Shown: positions 1 through 9,669, counted from the stretch's first letter. The stretch: 64,000 nt of DNA from Campylobacter sp. RM16187 (GCF_025319965.1 NZ_CP012549.1:248001-312000); one strand, 5' to 3'. Notes: generated by a model from the sequence alone, not told the origin. A program made the numbers and translations.

Positions 1-480
1 AAGCGTGTATCAACAGTGCTTGAAGGCAAGCTCGAAAGCCTTACTTCGTATAAGGTTGAAGTTGGCGGTCCAAGAGCCGTTGCGGAGGTGCTTAACCGTC
101 TTGGTCAAAAGGCCTCAAAATCCACTATCGAATATATCGAGGATGTCGATGATAAGCTTGCCACTACTATTAAAGAGCTTATGTTTACGTTTGAAGATAT
201 TAATACACTTAATCAAACAGCAATTAGAGAAATTCTTAAAAATGTCGACAAAAAGGATCTTATGATAGCCCTTAAGGGTTCTGGAGATGCACTTAAAGAG
301 AAATTTATGGGTAGTATGTCTCAGCGCGCAAGCGAAGCGTTTAAAGAAGAGATGCAATACCTCGGAGCCGTTCGCGTAAAAGACGTAGAAGAGGCTCAGC
401 GCCGCATAGTAGAGCAGGTGCAAGCCTTGGCTGATCAGGGAGTATTCCAAGTCGGTGAAGCAGAAGAGATGATAGAATGA
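1..480 (+). CDS. fliG: Flagellar motor switch protein FliG, C-terminal part (5' end outside window)
   Basis: The reading frame is open from base 1, so only about the last 159 residues are present. They hold the middle and C-terminal FliG domains: an armadillo-like segment around the motif ALKGSGDALKEKF, then the torque-generating C-terminal domain with the charged helix containing KDVEEAQRRIVEQV. FliG sits on the cytoplasmic face of the MS ring, couples it to FliM/FliN, and meets the stator MotA to generate rotation. The stop codon overlaps the fliH start in an ATGA, and the order fliG-fliH-dxs matches C. jejuni as I recall it. The identification is firm; the missing start lies upstream of the window. 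Confidence 0.97.
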   Translation, partial: KRVSTVLEGKLESLTSYKVEVGGPRAVAEVLNRLGQKASKSTIEYIEDVDDKLATTIKELMFTFEDINTLNQTAIREILKNVDKKDLMIALKGSGDALKEKFMGSMSQRASEAFKEEMQYLGAVRVKDVEEAQRRIVEQVQALADQGVFQVGEAEEMIE

Positions 481-1301
481 GAAGCAGCGTAATAACCAAC
501 GAAGAGACTAAAAGCCATTTCGTAGAGAGCTATAGATTTAAGGTTTTAGGTCAAGAAAAAAAGGCGAATGATAGCCACGAAAATGAGCATGCAGACAAAA
601 ATAATATCAATAGCGAAAATTCAAATATGGCTGATTTTGCTACAAATTTTGATCACTCTATAAAAAATAATCCGCAAATACCAATATCTCAAAATCCAAA
701 AATAGAGTCAAATTTCGTAGAAGAGCTTTTAAAGCGCACGGATGAGCTTTCGGGAAATATCATAAAGCTTCAAATGCAGATAGAAAACCAAGAGAGCGAA
801 TTTGCAAAGCGTCTAGAAAATGAGACTATAAGAGCTAAAGAGGAGGGTCTTAGGCAGGGTTTTGAAGATGCTAAGGCTAAATTTGAGAGTGAATTAAAAT
901 CTCTTGAGTCAAGATATCTAAATTCGGTAGCGAAGCTAGATGGCGAAGTTGCTAAATTTGAGAATTTTCTAAGCTCAAGTGAAAACGAGCTCTCAAACAC
1001 GGCAATCGATATTGCAAAAGAGATTGTAAAAAAAGAGATTTCATCAAATTCTTCAAGTGTTGCTTATGCGCTTGCAAAATCTTTAATAAAAGAGCTTAAT
1101 GAGGCTAAAAGGCTGCAAATTAGAGTTAATATTAAAGATTTTGAGTTTTTAAAAGAGCATTTTGGCACCAGCGAAAATATAGAAATTTTAGCCGATGAGG
1201 CTATAAATGTCGGCGGTGTTATAGTTATGAGCGATGCCGGGAATCTTGATGGAACCATTGAGGCTAGGTTTGAAAAGATAAAAAGGATAGTTGGCGAATA
1301 G
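477..1301 (+). CDS. fliH: Flagellar assembly protein FliH
   Basis: FliH regulates the flagellar export ATPase FliI and links it to the C ring. The 274-residue protein has a low-complexity, Asn/Ser-rich N-terminus (about 1-75). A long coiled coil follows (about 80-165), rich in Glu/Lys, with a short AKxEGxRQGxEDAK segment typical of FliH. The globular C-terminal domain (about 170-274) resembles V-type ATPase subunit E. The start overlaps the fliG stop by 4 bases, which suggests translational coupling. The variable N-terminus and helical core are usual for FliH in this phylum. Confidence 0.93.
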   Translation: MRSSVITNEETKSHFVESYRFKVLGQEKKANDSHENEHADKNNINSENSNMADFATNFDHSIKNNPQIPISQNPKIESNFVEELLKRTDELSGNIIKLQMQIENQESEFAKRLENETIRAKEEGLRQGFEDAKAKFESELKSLESRYLNSVAKLDGEVAKFENFLSSSENELSNTAIDIAKEIVKKEISSNSSSVAYALAKSLIKELNEAKRLQIRVNIKDFEFLKEHFGTSENIEILADEAINVGGVIVMSDAGNLDGTIEARFEKIKRIVGE

Positions 1302-1304
1302 TAT

Positions 1305-3143
1305 ATGAATGATATAAATTTAAAATCTATGAATATAGAAGAGCTTGAGGAGCTTTGTAATAAGATAAGAGGCAAAATTTTAGAGACAGTTAGTAAAAAT
1401 GGAGGGCATCTTAGCTCAAATATTGGTGCGGTTGAGCTTATAGTAGCTATGCACTATGTATTTGACAAAGAAAAAGACCCGTTTATCTTTGATGTTAGTC
1501 ATCAAAGCTATGCTCATAAGCTTCTAACAAATCGCTGGGATAACTTTGATAGTTTGCGTAAATTTGGCGGTATAAGCGGATATACTAAGCCAAATGAGAG
1601 TAAATATGACTATTTTATAGCAGGTCATAGCTCCACTTCAATATCTTTGGCCGTAGGTGCCGCAAAGGCTATAAGGCTTAAAAATGAAGATCGTTTGCCA
1701 GTCGTGCTAATAGGCGATGGCTCTATGAGTGCCGGAATGGCTTATGAGGCTTTAAATGAGCTTGGCGATAGAAAATATCCCTGTGTGATAATCCTAAACG
1801 ATAACGAGATGAGCATAAGTAAGCCTATAGGAGCGCTTAGTAAGTATTTAAGCCAGATGATGGCAGGACAACCTTATCAGAAATTTAAAAGCAGGGTTGA
1901 GAAATTTCTAAGCTATATGCCAGACGGTGCTGCGTATATGGCGCGCAGGATGGAGGAGGGTATCAGGCTTATAACTCCTGGGATGTTTTTTGAGGAGCTT
2001 GGGCTTGAGTATATAGGTCCTGTAGATGGTCATGATATAAGGGCTGTAATAGATGCTTTTGAAGTGGCAAAGAAGATGAAAAAGCCTGTTATCGTCCATG
2101 CGCAAACCCTAAAAGGCAAGGGATATGAGAAGGCCGAGGGTCACTATGCTAACTGGCACGGAGTCGGACCATTTGACTTAAAAAGCGGGGAGAGTATCAA
2201 AAAAAGCGCTCCAAAATCTGCCACCTCACTCTTTGCGGAAAATTTGCTAAAACTTGCCCAAAAATATGAAAATGTGGTTGGAGTAACTGCGGCAATGCCT
2301 ACCGGAACAGGAATGGATCTACTTATTGAGAAATTTCCAGAACGTTTTTGGGATGTGGCGATAGCGGAGCAGCATGCGGTAACATCTATGGCTGCTATGG
2401 CTAAAGAGGGATTTAAGCCTTTTATCGCCATATATTCGACCTTTCTTCAGCGCGCCTTTGATCAGGTGATACACGATGCTTGCATTATGAATCTAAACGT
2501 TGTTTTTGCTATGGATAGAGCCGGAGTTGTAGGAGAGGACGGAGAGACTCATCAGGGTGCCTTTGATATAGGCTATCTTCATGTCATACCAAATATGACT
2601 ATTTTTGCTCCTAGATCTGCGGAAAATTTTAAACTTATAATGGAATATGCTTATAGGCATGTTGGAGCTTGTGCATTTAGGTATCCTAGAGGCAACTTCT
2701 TATTGGACGATGGAGAATTTGAGTCAAAAGAGATTAAATTTGGCAAAAGTGAAATTTTATCTAAAACAGATTCAAAAGTGGCGTTTATAGGATATGGAAA
2801 TGGAGTAGGGCGTGCAAATGTGGTCAAAAAGGCCTTAGGGGATAAATTTAATCCGACTCTTGTGGATTTGGTATTCGTAAAACCGCTTGACAGAGAGCTT
2901 TTGTTGGATTTAGCCAAGGATAAAAAGGTTTGGTATGTTTTCTCAGATAGTGCTAAAAGGGGCGGAGTAGCTGAAATTTTAAGCGCATTTTTACAAGATG
3001 AAGCTATATATGATGTGAGAGTTATTAGTTTTGAGTATGGAGATAAATTTATAGAGCATGGTAATACAAGTGAAGTTGAGAAGGGATTAGGGCTAGATCC
3101 GCATAGTATTTCTGAAAAAATACTAAAAGATAATTTATATTAA
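1305..3143 (+). CDS. dxs: 1-deoxy-D-xylulose-5-phosphate synthase
   Basis: DXS condenses pyruvate and glyceraldehyde 3-phosphate into DXP, the entry step of the MEP isoprenoid pathway and also a precursor for thiamine and pyridoxal. The 612 residues have the family's usual length. Visible motifs are GHSSTS near residue 107, the thiamine-diphosphate signature GDGSMSAGMAYEALN near 139, the catalytic-region Glu in the AIAEQHAV segment, and DRAGVVGEDGETHQG in the pyrimidine domain. It starts 4 bases after fliH, so it is probably co-transcribed with the flagellar genes, an arrangement I recall also in C. jejuni. Confidence 0.97.
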   Translation: MNDINLKSMNIEELEELCNKIRGKILETVSKNGGHLSSNIGAVELIVAMHYVFDKEKDPFIFDVSHQSYAHKLLTNRWDNFDSLRKFGGISGYTKPNESKYDYFIAGHSSTSISLAVGAAKAIRLKNEDRLPVVLIGDGSMSAGMAYEALNELGDRKYPCVIILNDNEMSISKPIGALSKYLSQMMAGQPYQKFKSRVEKFLSYMPDGAAYMARRMEEGIRLITPGMFFEELGLEYIGPVDGHDIRAVIDAFEVAKKMKKPVIVHAQTLKGKGYEKAEGHYANWHGVGPFDLKSGESIKKSAPKSATSLFAENLLKLAQKYENVVGVTAAMPTGTGMDLLIEKFPERFWDVAIAEQHAVTSMAAMAKEGFKPFIAIYSTFLQRAFDQVIHDACIMNLNVVFAMDRAGVVGEDGETHQGAFDIGYLHVIPNMTIFAPRSAENFKLIMEYAYRHVGACAFRYPRGNFLLDDGEFESKEIKFGKSEILSKTDSKVAFIGYGNGVGRANVVKKALGDKFNPTLVDLVFVKPLDRELLLDLAKDKKVWYVFSDSAKRGGVAEILSAFLQDEAIYDVRVISFEYGDKFIEHGNTSEVEKGLGLDPHSISEKILKDNLY

Positions 3144-3170
3144 TAAGTATAAAGAACTTTTAAATAATTT

Positions 3171-3181
3171 TTTTGTATAGT
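3171..3181 (+). promoter_or_regulatory. Predicted sigma-70 promoter of perR
   Basis: A TATAGT -10 box at 3176-3181 is preceded directly by a T-run ending in TG. This matches the Campylobacter preference for a T-rich stretch and TG next to the -10 in place of a conserved -35. It lies 24 bases before the perR start codon, so perR can be transcribed apart from dxs. Prediction by eye only. Confidence 0.5.
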
Positions 3182-3205
3182 TAGAAAAAATTAAAAGGGA
3201 GTTAT

Positions 3206-3619
3206 ATGAATTATATAAATTTACTAAAAGAGCGCGGACTAAAAGCCACTCCACAAAGAATCAGCGTCTTGAAAATTCTAGATCGTCATATGCATCCTAC
3301 TATAGATGAGCTATATGAGGAAATTTTGGTTGAAAATCCATCTGTATCGTTAGCTACCGTGTATAAAAACCTAAATACACTAAAAGACGAGGGATTGGTA
3401 GTAGAGGTTAATATGCCAAATCAAAAGGCTAAATACGATATCTTTGAGCATCCTCATATACACGTTGTTTGTCAAGGTTGTGGAGGGGTAAGCGACATGA
3501 GCTATAATGATGCTTTGCTTGATGAATATAAAGAAAATTTAGAGAAAAAGCTCGGAAATTTCATTGAAAAGCTAAATGTACTTGTAACTGTAAAAAGTTG
3601 CAAACACTGTAATAAATAA
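3206..3619 (+). CDS. perR: Peroxide-responsive Fur-family repressor PerR
   Basis: This is a 137-residue Fur-family metalloregulator. The winged-helix DNA-binding domain is at 1-80 (GLKATPQRISVL, then LATVYKNLNTL). The dimerisation and metal domain contains HPHIHVVCQGC and a C-terminal CKHC, giving the paired CxxC structural zinc site. PerR senses peroxide by iron-catalysed oxidation and represses genes such as ahpC and katA. The assignment as PerR rather than Fur rests on its position after dxs, where C. jejuni perR lies, and on its likely target ahpC being nearby. The start ATG follows an AAAAGGGAG ribosome site. Confidence 0.88.
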   Translation: MNYINLLKERGLKATPQRISVLKILDRHMHPTIDELYEEILVENPSVSLATVYKNLNTLKDEGLVVEVNMPNQKAKYDIFEHPHIHVVCQGCGGVSDMSYNDALLDEYKENLEKKLGNFIEKLNVLVTVKSCKHCNK

Positions 3620-3638
3620 TTCCATTATCTCTTGATTG

Positions 3639-3672
3639 GGGTGAGAAGCTCTCACCCATATCGGTTTTTTAT
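3639..3672 (+). terminator. Probable rho-independent terminator after perR
   Basis: An 8-bp perfect inverted repeat GGGTGAGA/TCTCACCC with a 3-base loop (3639-3657) is followed after about 8 bases by a T6 run. It lies 20 bases after the perR stop. The gap between stem and T-run makes it imperfect. The following bases to 3854 separate perR from a convergent gene and hold nothing else I can name. Confidence 0.55.
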
Positions 3673-3854
3673 ATTTTGATTTAAAATTTTATCCCCAAAC
3701 CCACCCTTTGTATTAAAATCAGTATACGGTAGTAACATTGCTCGTTTAAATTACACTTGTTAGTGTGCTAGGATTACTATCTTTACCATAGCTTCCCCGC
3801 GCTATCTTTGCCAAAAATTTATACTCACTTTTTAATACTTATATCCAAAATTCG

Positions 3855-4313
3855 TTATTTTTCTACTAAGTCTGTTTGCCAATTTGCCATCTGCAATCTG
3901 GTATCTATCTGTCTTATTTCTTTTGATAGTCTGTCGATCTGTTTTTGTAGGCTTGACACATCAACACTGCTTAGGATCTTAATCTCTTTATTAGAATACA
4001 TATCTATCTTCTGGCTGGCAGTTGCGATGAAATTTCTAAGTATATTTACTTTTAACCCCAAAGTGTCACGATCCGCTATCAAATCCACTAAGGCTACCCC
4101 CTCAATTTGAGCTTCGCAATTTGTCTTATTTATCTTCTTAATTAATAAATTTAACTCCTCTATATTCTCATCAAGCTCCCTTAAGAGTTCTTTTGGCTCC
4201 TCGGCAGGAGTATCGTTTTCTTGAACTTTGGCATTATTGTTTAGCCTAATGCGAAGCTGTTCGATTCGTTTTTGCAGATCGGAGCGTAGGATTAGAGCTT
4301 CTGCTAATTTCAT
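3855..4313 (-). CDS. DIP1984/septicolysin-like family protein
   Basis: This is a 152-residue, mostly helical protein beginning MKLAEALILRSDLQKRIEQL, a signature of the DIP1984 family (sometimes labelled septicolysin-like). Its biochemical role is not established. Much of it reads as amphipathic coiled coil with a conserved DLIADRDTL segment in the middle. The frame extends upstream, but the ATG at 4313 follows a good AAAGGAAA ribosome site, so I prefer it. The gene follows xseA by 31 bases on the same strand and may be its last operon member. No signal peptide or membrane segment is seen, and the toxin-like family name should not be taken as function. Confidence 0.8.
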   Translation of the reverse strand: MKLAEALILRSDLQKRIEQLRIRLNNNAKVQENDTPAEEPKELLRELDENIEELNLLIKKINKTNCEAQIEGVALVDLIADRDTLGLKVNILRNFIATASQKIDMYSNKEIKILSSVDVSSLQKQIDRLSKEIRQIDTRLQMANWQTDLVEK

Positions 4314-4344
4314 CTTATTTCCTTTAAAATTGATATGATAGAAA

Positions 4345-5508
4345 TTATAAAATTTTTGCTTTTTTAGTCGCTGCAATTGAACTTAAGATAATCTCATCAT
4401 CTTTTTTTAACTCGTTTAAATTGGTCATTTTACCATCTTTTAAAACTCTTACAAATGATGAAATTTGATCAAAAAACCTCTCTTGTTGCATAAAGCTTTT
4501 ATTTAGAATCGATATTTGATTCTCAAATTTTAGTATTTTTAGATTTAGAGCATTTTTTAGTTTTAAATTTAAGTTGTTTAAAATTTGATATTTATGATCT
4601 ATTTTTTGTTCTAAAATTTGCTTTGATAGACGGTTTTTAAGCATATTTAAACTGCTTTCTTTTTGCTCAAACACTCTTTTAATCGCTATATCAATTGCAT
4701 CTAAGTATCTATCTATCATCTGCATAAATTCATTCATATCCGGAAGTAGTGAAGTCATAGCGGCACTTGGAGTGGGTGCTCTAAAATCAGCCACAAAATC
4801 TGTGATAACATAGTCTATCTCGTGTCCTATCGCGCTTATTATAGGTGTTTTAGATATATAAATTTCACGTGCCAAGCATTCATCGTTAAAGCACCATAGA
4901 TCCTCTCTGCTTCCGCCTCCTCTAGCCAAGACTATTACGTCAAGTCCGTAGCTATCAGCCTTTTTAAGAGCTTTTATAAGAGCCTTTGGGGCGTTTTCGC
5001 CTTGAGTTAATGAGTCGAATATGAAAATTTCACTAAGTATCCATCTTTGATTGATAATTTTTAGCATATCTTGTAGAGCTGCTGAGGTTTTAGAGGTTAT
5101 GATGCCTATTTTTTTAGGAAATTTAGGCAGACTTTTTTTATTTGAAATTTCAAAAAGCCCTTCTTTTTCAAGCCTCTCTTTAAGCTGCTTGAATGCGAGC
5201 TCAAGCTCTCCATCTCCGCTCGGTCTAATAGAAGTGGCTATAAGCTGATAGCTACCACTTGGAGAGTAGAGGGAAATTTTGCCATAAATTATAACTTTCA
5301 TGCCGTCTTTTATATCAAATTTCAGCTTTTCATTGTTAAATTTATAAATTACCGCAGAAATTGAGGCTTTGGCATCTTTTAGCGTAAAATACCAGTGTCC
5401 TGAGGCATGTTTGGTAAGTCTAGAGATTTCTCCTTCTACCTCAACGTATGAAAATGTCGTTTCAAGCAGTGTTTTGGCTTGCTCGTTTAGTTCGCTTACG
5501 CTTAGCAA
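4345..5508 (-). CDS. xseA: Exodeoxyribonuclease VII large subunit
   Basis: XseA is the catalytic subunit of exonuclease VII, which degrades single-stranded DNA in both directions and acts in mismatch repair and recombination. The 387-residue protein has an N-terminal OB-fold (about 1-100, with SGHWYFTLKD). The catalytic domain shows IGIITSKTSAALQD, VLARGGGSREDLWCFNDE and SAIGHEIDY. A coiled-coil region (about 255-345) follows, then a short C-terminal beta segment. The start overlaps the ubiE stop by 7 bases. No xseB is visible beside it, so the small subunit must be elsewhere. Confidence 0.95.
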   Translation of the reverse strand: MLSVSELNEQAKTLLETTFSYVEVEGEISRLTKHASGHWYFTLKDAKASISAVIYKFNNEKLKFDIKDGMKVIIYGKISLYSPSGSYQLIATSIRPSGDGELELAFKQLKERLEKEGLFEISNKKSLPKFPKKIGIITSKTSAALQDMLKIINQRWILSEIFIFDSLTQGENAPKALIKALKKADSYGLDVIVLARGGGSREDLWCFNDECLAREIYISKTPIISAIGHEIDYVITDFVADFRAPTPSAAMTSLLPDMNEFMQMIDRYLDAIDIAIKRVFEQKESSLNMLKNRLSKQILEQKIDHKYQILNNLNLKLKNALNLKILKFENQISILNKSFMQQERFFDQISSFVRVLKDGKMTNLNELKKDDEIILSSIAATKKAKIL

Positions 5509-6218
5509 TTTTTAAATTTCCTGGCTACAAAAAGTGTAGAAATATCCATCGAAAAACTTTTACAAACTTCGATTTCAAATCCCGCTTTTCGCAACTCATC
5601 CACAAAGCTTTCTGTATCTAAGAAATTTTCTATAGAGCTTGGCAGATATTCATATGCCTCTTGGTTTTTAGATATAAATCCACCTATTTTAGGCAAAATT
5701 TTACTTAGATAGAAGTCTCTTATTTTTGTTAAAAAGCCAGATTTTTTTCTTTTTGTGAACTCTAAAACAACGATATATCCACCATCTTTTAATATTCTAT
5801 TAAATTCTTTTAGCGCAGCCTCTCTTTCGACCACATTTCTAATTCCGTAACTTATACTTAATACATTTGTGCTTGCATCATCTAATGATGTATTAGTTGC
5901 CAGAGCCTCTATGAATTTAAACTCTGGAAATTTTTGCTTAGCAACTTCAAGCATACCACTTGATGGGTCTATGCCTGTCAAAGAGTTGATTTTCACATTA
6001 AATTTATTTGCCATATTTTTCCAAAAACCCATCATATCACCGGTGCCGCATGCGACATCGACTATGTTTATACTTTGATTTTTGAATTTTTCAAGCACTA
6101 TTTTGCAGGCTATCTTACGCCACCTAATATCTACACCCATGCTCAAAACTCTGTTTGCAAGGTCGTAAGTCGGAGCAATTTCATTAAACATTTGAACTAT
6201 TTTTTCTTGTTTTTGCAT
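5502..6218 (-). CDS. ubiE: Demethylmenaquinone methyltransferase
   Basis: This is a 238-residue class I SAM-dependent methyltransferase of the UbiE/MenG family. It carries the N-terminal family signature IAPTYDLANRVLSMG, SAM motif I VDVACGTGDMM near residue 53, and the later SISYGIRNVVER. It performs the C-methylation that turns demethylmenaquinone into menaquinone, the quinone Campylobacter uses for respiration, so menG would also be a fair name. It sits between the CYTH-CHAD gene (9 bases upstream) and xseA (overlapping). As I recall, C. jejuni also pairs ubiE with xseA. Confidence 0.94.
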   Translation of the reverse strand: MQKQEKIVQMFNEIAPTYDLANRVLSMGVDIRWRKIACKIVLEKFKNQSINIVDVACGTGDMMGFWKNMANKFNVKINSLTGIDPSSGMLEVAKQKFPEFKFIEALATNTSLDDASTNVLSISYGIRNVVEREAALKEFNRILKDGGYIVVLEFTKRKKSGFLTKIRDFYLSKILPKIGGFISKNQEAYEYLPSSIENFLDTESFVDELRKAGFEIEVCKSFSMDISTLFVARKFKNC

Positions 6219-6227
6219 TCTCTTTCT

Positions 6228-7655
6228 TTAGCTGTAATAAATTTTTAAATTTTTGGAAACTTTGCTTAAATTTTTAATAAATTTTATCTTTTCTTTTAAA
6301 ATCTCATCTCTTATCTTAAAAATTTGCTTGTAAATTTTACTTTTTAATTTCGCTATTGCTTGATCGTCAATGCCTTGCTCTTTTTCGATATTATCTAAGA
6401 TAAGTAACCATATATCTCTATCTTGCAAGTCGCCAAATAGCTCTTGAATCTCTTTTGCCCTGTCTTTGCACTTTTCAAGAGATCTAATTGCAAAGAGATC
6501 GATGAAGTTTTCAAATAGATATCTAAGCCTTTTTAACTCTATTCTTGTTTCATGAAAAATAGCATTTTCTCGCTCGCTATTAAGCATTAAAAGATCTTTT
6601 TTTAACTTTAAAATTTGAGTTCTGATTGCTTTTGCTACAATTTTTTTAATAGGCTTATCGTAGTCTTCGCCTTTGTAAAAATCGCTATCCTCTTTTAAAA
6701 ATATCTCCCAATCCCTAAAAATTTCATTGCTTTGAAGACTGCTTAATATAGCTTTTATTTCGTCGTTTTGTCTATTTTTTATATTTTCTAAAATTTGAGT
6801 TATTATTTTGGCTTTTTTTTGTTTTTTTAAAAACTCTAAAAATACGTCTATATCTCGTTTTGTATTAGTAGAGTTGGCTAGAACTTTAAAATTTTTACTA
6901 AAATGAACCGTTAGCTTCTCATCAAAAATTTTATTTAATAGTTTAAGCAAGGATCGCGTTTTGCGTAGATTTACTCTTATCTGATGAAGCTCCTCTTCAT
7001 TACTTGTTTTTAGATACTCTTCTTTATGAAATTCTATAAATTTATAAATTTGAAAAAATAGCACTCTTGCAGCATCTATTGAACGAATTGAGCTCGGAAA
7101 AGACAGCTTTATATCTTTGTTTGTATCTAAAATTTCTAATGCTTTTTTAACATCAAATTTCATATCCGGTATACCAAATAGAGCTAAATTTTTATTTTTG
7201 TATCGTTCGTCTTCAGTGATTTCAGATGTGATATGATTGGCTAAAAAATCAGGCATTATAAAATTATTCGCATCCTCTACTTTTAAAAATTCTATTTCAA
7301 GCGTAACTAATCCTTCTAATGCGCCTTTGTAAATGTCGATATTTGCAGGGAGATTATTTATCTTAAACTCAAATCTATCTTTTTCTATTGGTATTGCTAT
7401 AGAGTTTTTAAAAGCTTTTCTGTATGATTTTTCATCGCAAATCTCTTCAAATTCTTGCCTGACCATTCCTTTTCCGATTTTTTTAGTCATAGTAAAATTG
7501 TTGTTTGATTTACGGAATCTAATCTCTTCAAGGGGTGTGATTTTGGTATAAAACTGCATTACATTTTTGCTATCTAGTAAAATGCCATCTCTTTTAAGAG
7601 CATCAATAGCTAAAATACCGTCTAATACAAATTTACGTTCTATCTCTAAGACCAA
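6228..7655 (-). CDS. CYTH-CHAD domain protein
   Basis: The 475-residue protein begins with a CYTH (triphosphate tunnel) domain, about 1-190. This carries the EIERKFV signature and later alternating charged strands such as EIRFRK and LEIEF. A helical CHAD domain follows, about 200-475, with conserved-type His/Arg/Lys patches including ELHQIRVNLRKTRSLL and FHETRIELKRLRYLFE. CYTH enzymes act on tripolyphosphate or nucleotide triphosphates, and CHAD domains bind polyphosphate. A polyphosphate-related role is therefore reasonable but unproven. It heads the minus-strand ubiE-xseA group and diverges from serC. Confidence 0.9.
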   Translation of the reverse strand: MVLEIERKFVLDGILAIDALKRDGILLDSKNVMQFYTKITPLEEIRFRKSNNNFTMTKKIGKGMVRQEFEEICDEKSYRKAFKNSIAIPIEKDRFEFKINNLPANIDIYKGALEGLVTLEIEFLKVEDANNFIMPDFLANHITSEITEDERYKNKNLALFGIPDMKFDVKKALEILDTNKDIKLSFPSSIRSIDAARVLFFQIYKFIEFHKEEYLKTSNEEELHQIRVNLRKTRSLLKLLNKIFDEKLTVHFSKNFKVLANSTNTKRDIDVFLEFLKKQKKAKIITQILENIKNRQNDEIKAILSSLQSNEIFRDWEIFLKEDSDFYKGEDYDKPIKKIVAKAIRTQILKLKKDLLMLNSERENAIFHETRIELKRLRYLFENFIDLFAIRSLEKCKDRAKEIQELFGDLQDRDIWLLILDNIEKEQGIDDQAIAKLKSKIYKQIFKIRDEILKEKIKFIKNLSKVSKNLKIYYS

Positions 7656-7785
7656 ATACAGCTCCTTAAACTATTTTTAATTGTATCAAAAGCTAGCTTA
7701 AATTGTAAATTTACGATTTTAGTCTTATGAAATTAATTTTTAACTCAAATTGTGATAAATTATAAAAAATTTTAAAGGAGTTTTC

Positions 7786-8868
7786 GTGAATAGAAAGATA
7801 AATTTTAGCGCAGGACCAAGCGGACTACCTCTAAGTGTATTGGAACATGCTCAAAAAGAGCTTATAAGCTACCAAAACAAGGGCTTTTCTATAATGGAGA
7901 TAAGCCATAGGAGCAAAACATTTGAAGAGGTTCATTTTGGGGCGATGGATAAGATAAGGAAGCTTTACAGCTTTGGCGATGAGTATGAAATTTTATTTTT
8001 ACAAGGTGGAGCGCATTTGCAGTTTGCGATGGTGCCTTTAAATTTATCTATGGGCGGAACCGCAGAGTATGTAAATACCGGAGTATGGACCAATAAAGCC
8101 ATAAAAGAAGCCAAACTTCTTGGTATAAATCATAAAGTTGTTGCAAGCTCTGAAGATACGAAATTTGACCGTATTCCGGAGAATATAAAATTTAGCGATG
8201 ATGCCGACTATGCTTATATTTGCACAAACAATACAATTTACGGCACTCAGTATAAAAGCCTTCCAAAGAGCAAAGCACCGCTTGTCATAGATGCTAGTAG
8301 TGACTTTTTCTCTGAACCTCTTGATTTTACAGATATTGGCTTATTGTATGGAGGGGCGCAAAAAAATGCCGGCCCAAGCGGTGTGACGGTAGTGATAATT
8401 CGCAAAGATCTTGCCGAGCGTCTTAATAACGATAGAGTGCCTACCATGCTTAGATATAAAACTCATACAGACGCCAAGTCGCTATATAATACTCCTCCGA
8501 CATTTGGCATCTATCTTCTTGATCTTACTATGGGATGGCTGCTTGAGCAGGGAGGTCTTTTCGCCGCAAAAGAGAGAAATGCGGCAAAGGCGGCTCTACT
8601 GTATGATGCTATTGATAATTCTAAAGGATTTTATAAGGGGCATGCAAGGAAGGCTGATCGCTCGGTTATGAATGTAAGCTACAACATTGCCGCAAATGCA
8701 GATCTTGAGCCTATTTTTATTGCCGAGGCGGAAAAGGCGGGAATGCTAGGGCTTAAAGGACACCGTCATTTGGGCGGAATTCGTGCTTCAATTTATAACG
8801 TAGTAAGTCTAAATGATGTAAAAACCTTAGTTGAATTTATGAAGGAATTTGCCAGAAAGAACGGGTAA
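7786..8868 (+). CDS. serC: Phosphoserine aminotransferase
   Basis: SerC converts 3-phosphohydroxypyruvate and glutamate to phosphoserine and 2-oxoglutarate in serine synthesis, and also serves pyridoxal phosphate synthesis. The 360 residues match the usual length. The start [10 protein letters not shown], the central [18 protein letters not shown] and the PLP lysine at about residue 193 in [11 protein letters not shown] are characteristic. The C-terminal [17 protein letters not shown] is also typical. The start ATG follows AAAGGAG. It appears monocistronic, with a regulator gene 122 bases downstream. Confidence 0.97.
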   Translation: MNRKINFSAGPSGLPLSVLEHAQKELISYQNKGFSIMEISHRSKTFEEVHFGAMDKIRKLYSFGDEYEILFLQGGAHLQFAMVPLNLSMGGTAEYVNTGVWTNKAIKEAKLLGINHKVVASSEDTKFDRIPENIKFSDDADYAYICTNNTIYGTQYKSLPKSKAPLVIDASSDFFSEPLDFTDIGLLYGGAQKNAGPSGVTVVIIRKDLAERLNNDRVPTMLRYKTHTDAKSLYNTPPTFGIYLLDLTMGWLLEQGGLFAAKERNAAKAALLYDAIDNSKGFYKGHARKADRSVMNVSYNIAANADLEPIFIAEAEKAGMLGLKGHRHLGGIRASIYNVVSLNDVKTLVEFMKEFARKNG

Positions 8869-8996
8869 ATTGATAGTATATTAAATCTATTTATAATGAT
8901 TATTTTGATAGAATCGGCGTTTTTATATATGATTTATCTAGTAAGTATTGAAAATTAATTTTAGATTTTATAAAATACCAAATAAAGGGGTTGGTT

Positions 8997-9635
8997 ATGC
9001 TAAAAGATATTGAAATTTTTAGAACATTAACAGATGAACAGCTTAATAAACTTGAGGGCATAAGCATAATAAGACGCTACAATAAAGATGAATTCTTATT
9101 TATGGAGGGAGAGGTTCCTAAGTGGTTTTATGTATTGCTTAAGGGCAGGATTAAAATATACAAAACCTCTCCAAAAGGTAAAGAGGTGTTCGTTCATGAA
9201 TTTTTACCGGTCTCTCCTGTGGCAAAATTTGCAAATTTTGGAGATACGCCTTTTAACGGCTCTGCGGTTTTTGTCGAAGATTCTGAGGTTTTAATGATAG
9301 ATTTTGATAAATTTAAGAAAAATTTTATGAGCGATGCAAATTTATGCATGGAGATTATTAAATCTTTGTCTGAAAATTTTAGACTCGTACAAGGTATGCT
9401 TCATAGAGAAATCGCTCTTGGAGTAGAGGGTAAGATAGCGCTTTTTATAAGTGAATATCAAGATGGTCTTCCTTCTAAAAAATATGCTCAAATAGCCCAA
9501 ATGTTAAATACCACTCCTGAGACCTTTTCAAGGGTAATTACAAAATTTAAGAAAAATGGATATATATCTATCGATGCAAATAAGAATATCAAGATACTAA
9601 ATCATGATAAGCTTAAAGAGTTGTATGAGACTTAA
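8997..9635 (+). CDS. Crp/Fnr-family transcription regulator
   Basis: This is a 212-residue regulator. The N-terminal cyclic-nucleotide-binding-like beta barrel (about 10-115) contains FMEGEVPKWFYVLLKGRIKIY. A long dimerisation helix follows, then a C-terminal helix-turn-helix (about 160-205) with YAQIAQMLNTTPETFSRVITKFKKNG. There is no N-terminal cysteine cluster, so it is not a classical iron-sulphur FNR. Campylobacter relatives include the nitrosative-stress regulator NssR, but I cannot assign this one. A TTG six bases upstream extends the frame, but the ATG at 8997 has a well-spaced AAAGGGG and is preferred. Confidence 0.88.
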   Translation: MLKDIEIFRTLTDEQLNKLEGISIIRRYNKDEFLFMEGEVPKWFYVLLKGRIKIYKTSPKGKEVFVHEFLPVSPVAKFANFGDTPFNGSAVFVEDSEVLMIDFDKFKKNFMSDANLCMEIIKSLSENFRLVQGMLHREIALGVEGKIALFISEYQDGLPSKKYAQIAQMLNTTPETFSRVITKFKKNGYISIDANKNIKILNHDKLKELYET

Positions 9636-9669
9636 AAATTTTTAAAGAAGCGAACAATTTTAGTAGATT

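Noticed and set aside
1064-1375. Open minus-strand frame across the end of fliH and the start of dxs
   Set aside because: It is antisense to two firmly identified genes and its hydrophobic Ser-rich sequence is typical of a shadow frame.
3690-3800. Possible small RNA in the perR-DIP1984 spacer
   Set aside because: There is a short CACT/AGTG hairpin and some GC-richer bases, but no promoter followed by a terminator that would define an RNA gene.
8880-8960. Fur-box-like sequence upstream of the Crp/Fnr gene
   Set aside because: An AATGATTATT stretch matches part of a Fur site but has no matching second half, and AT-rich sequence gives such hits often.
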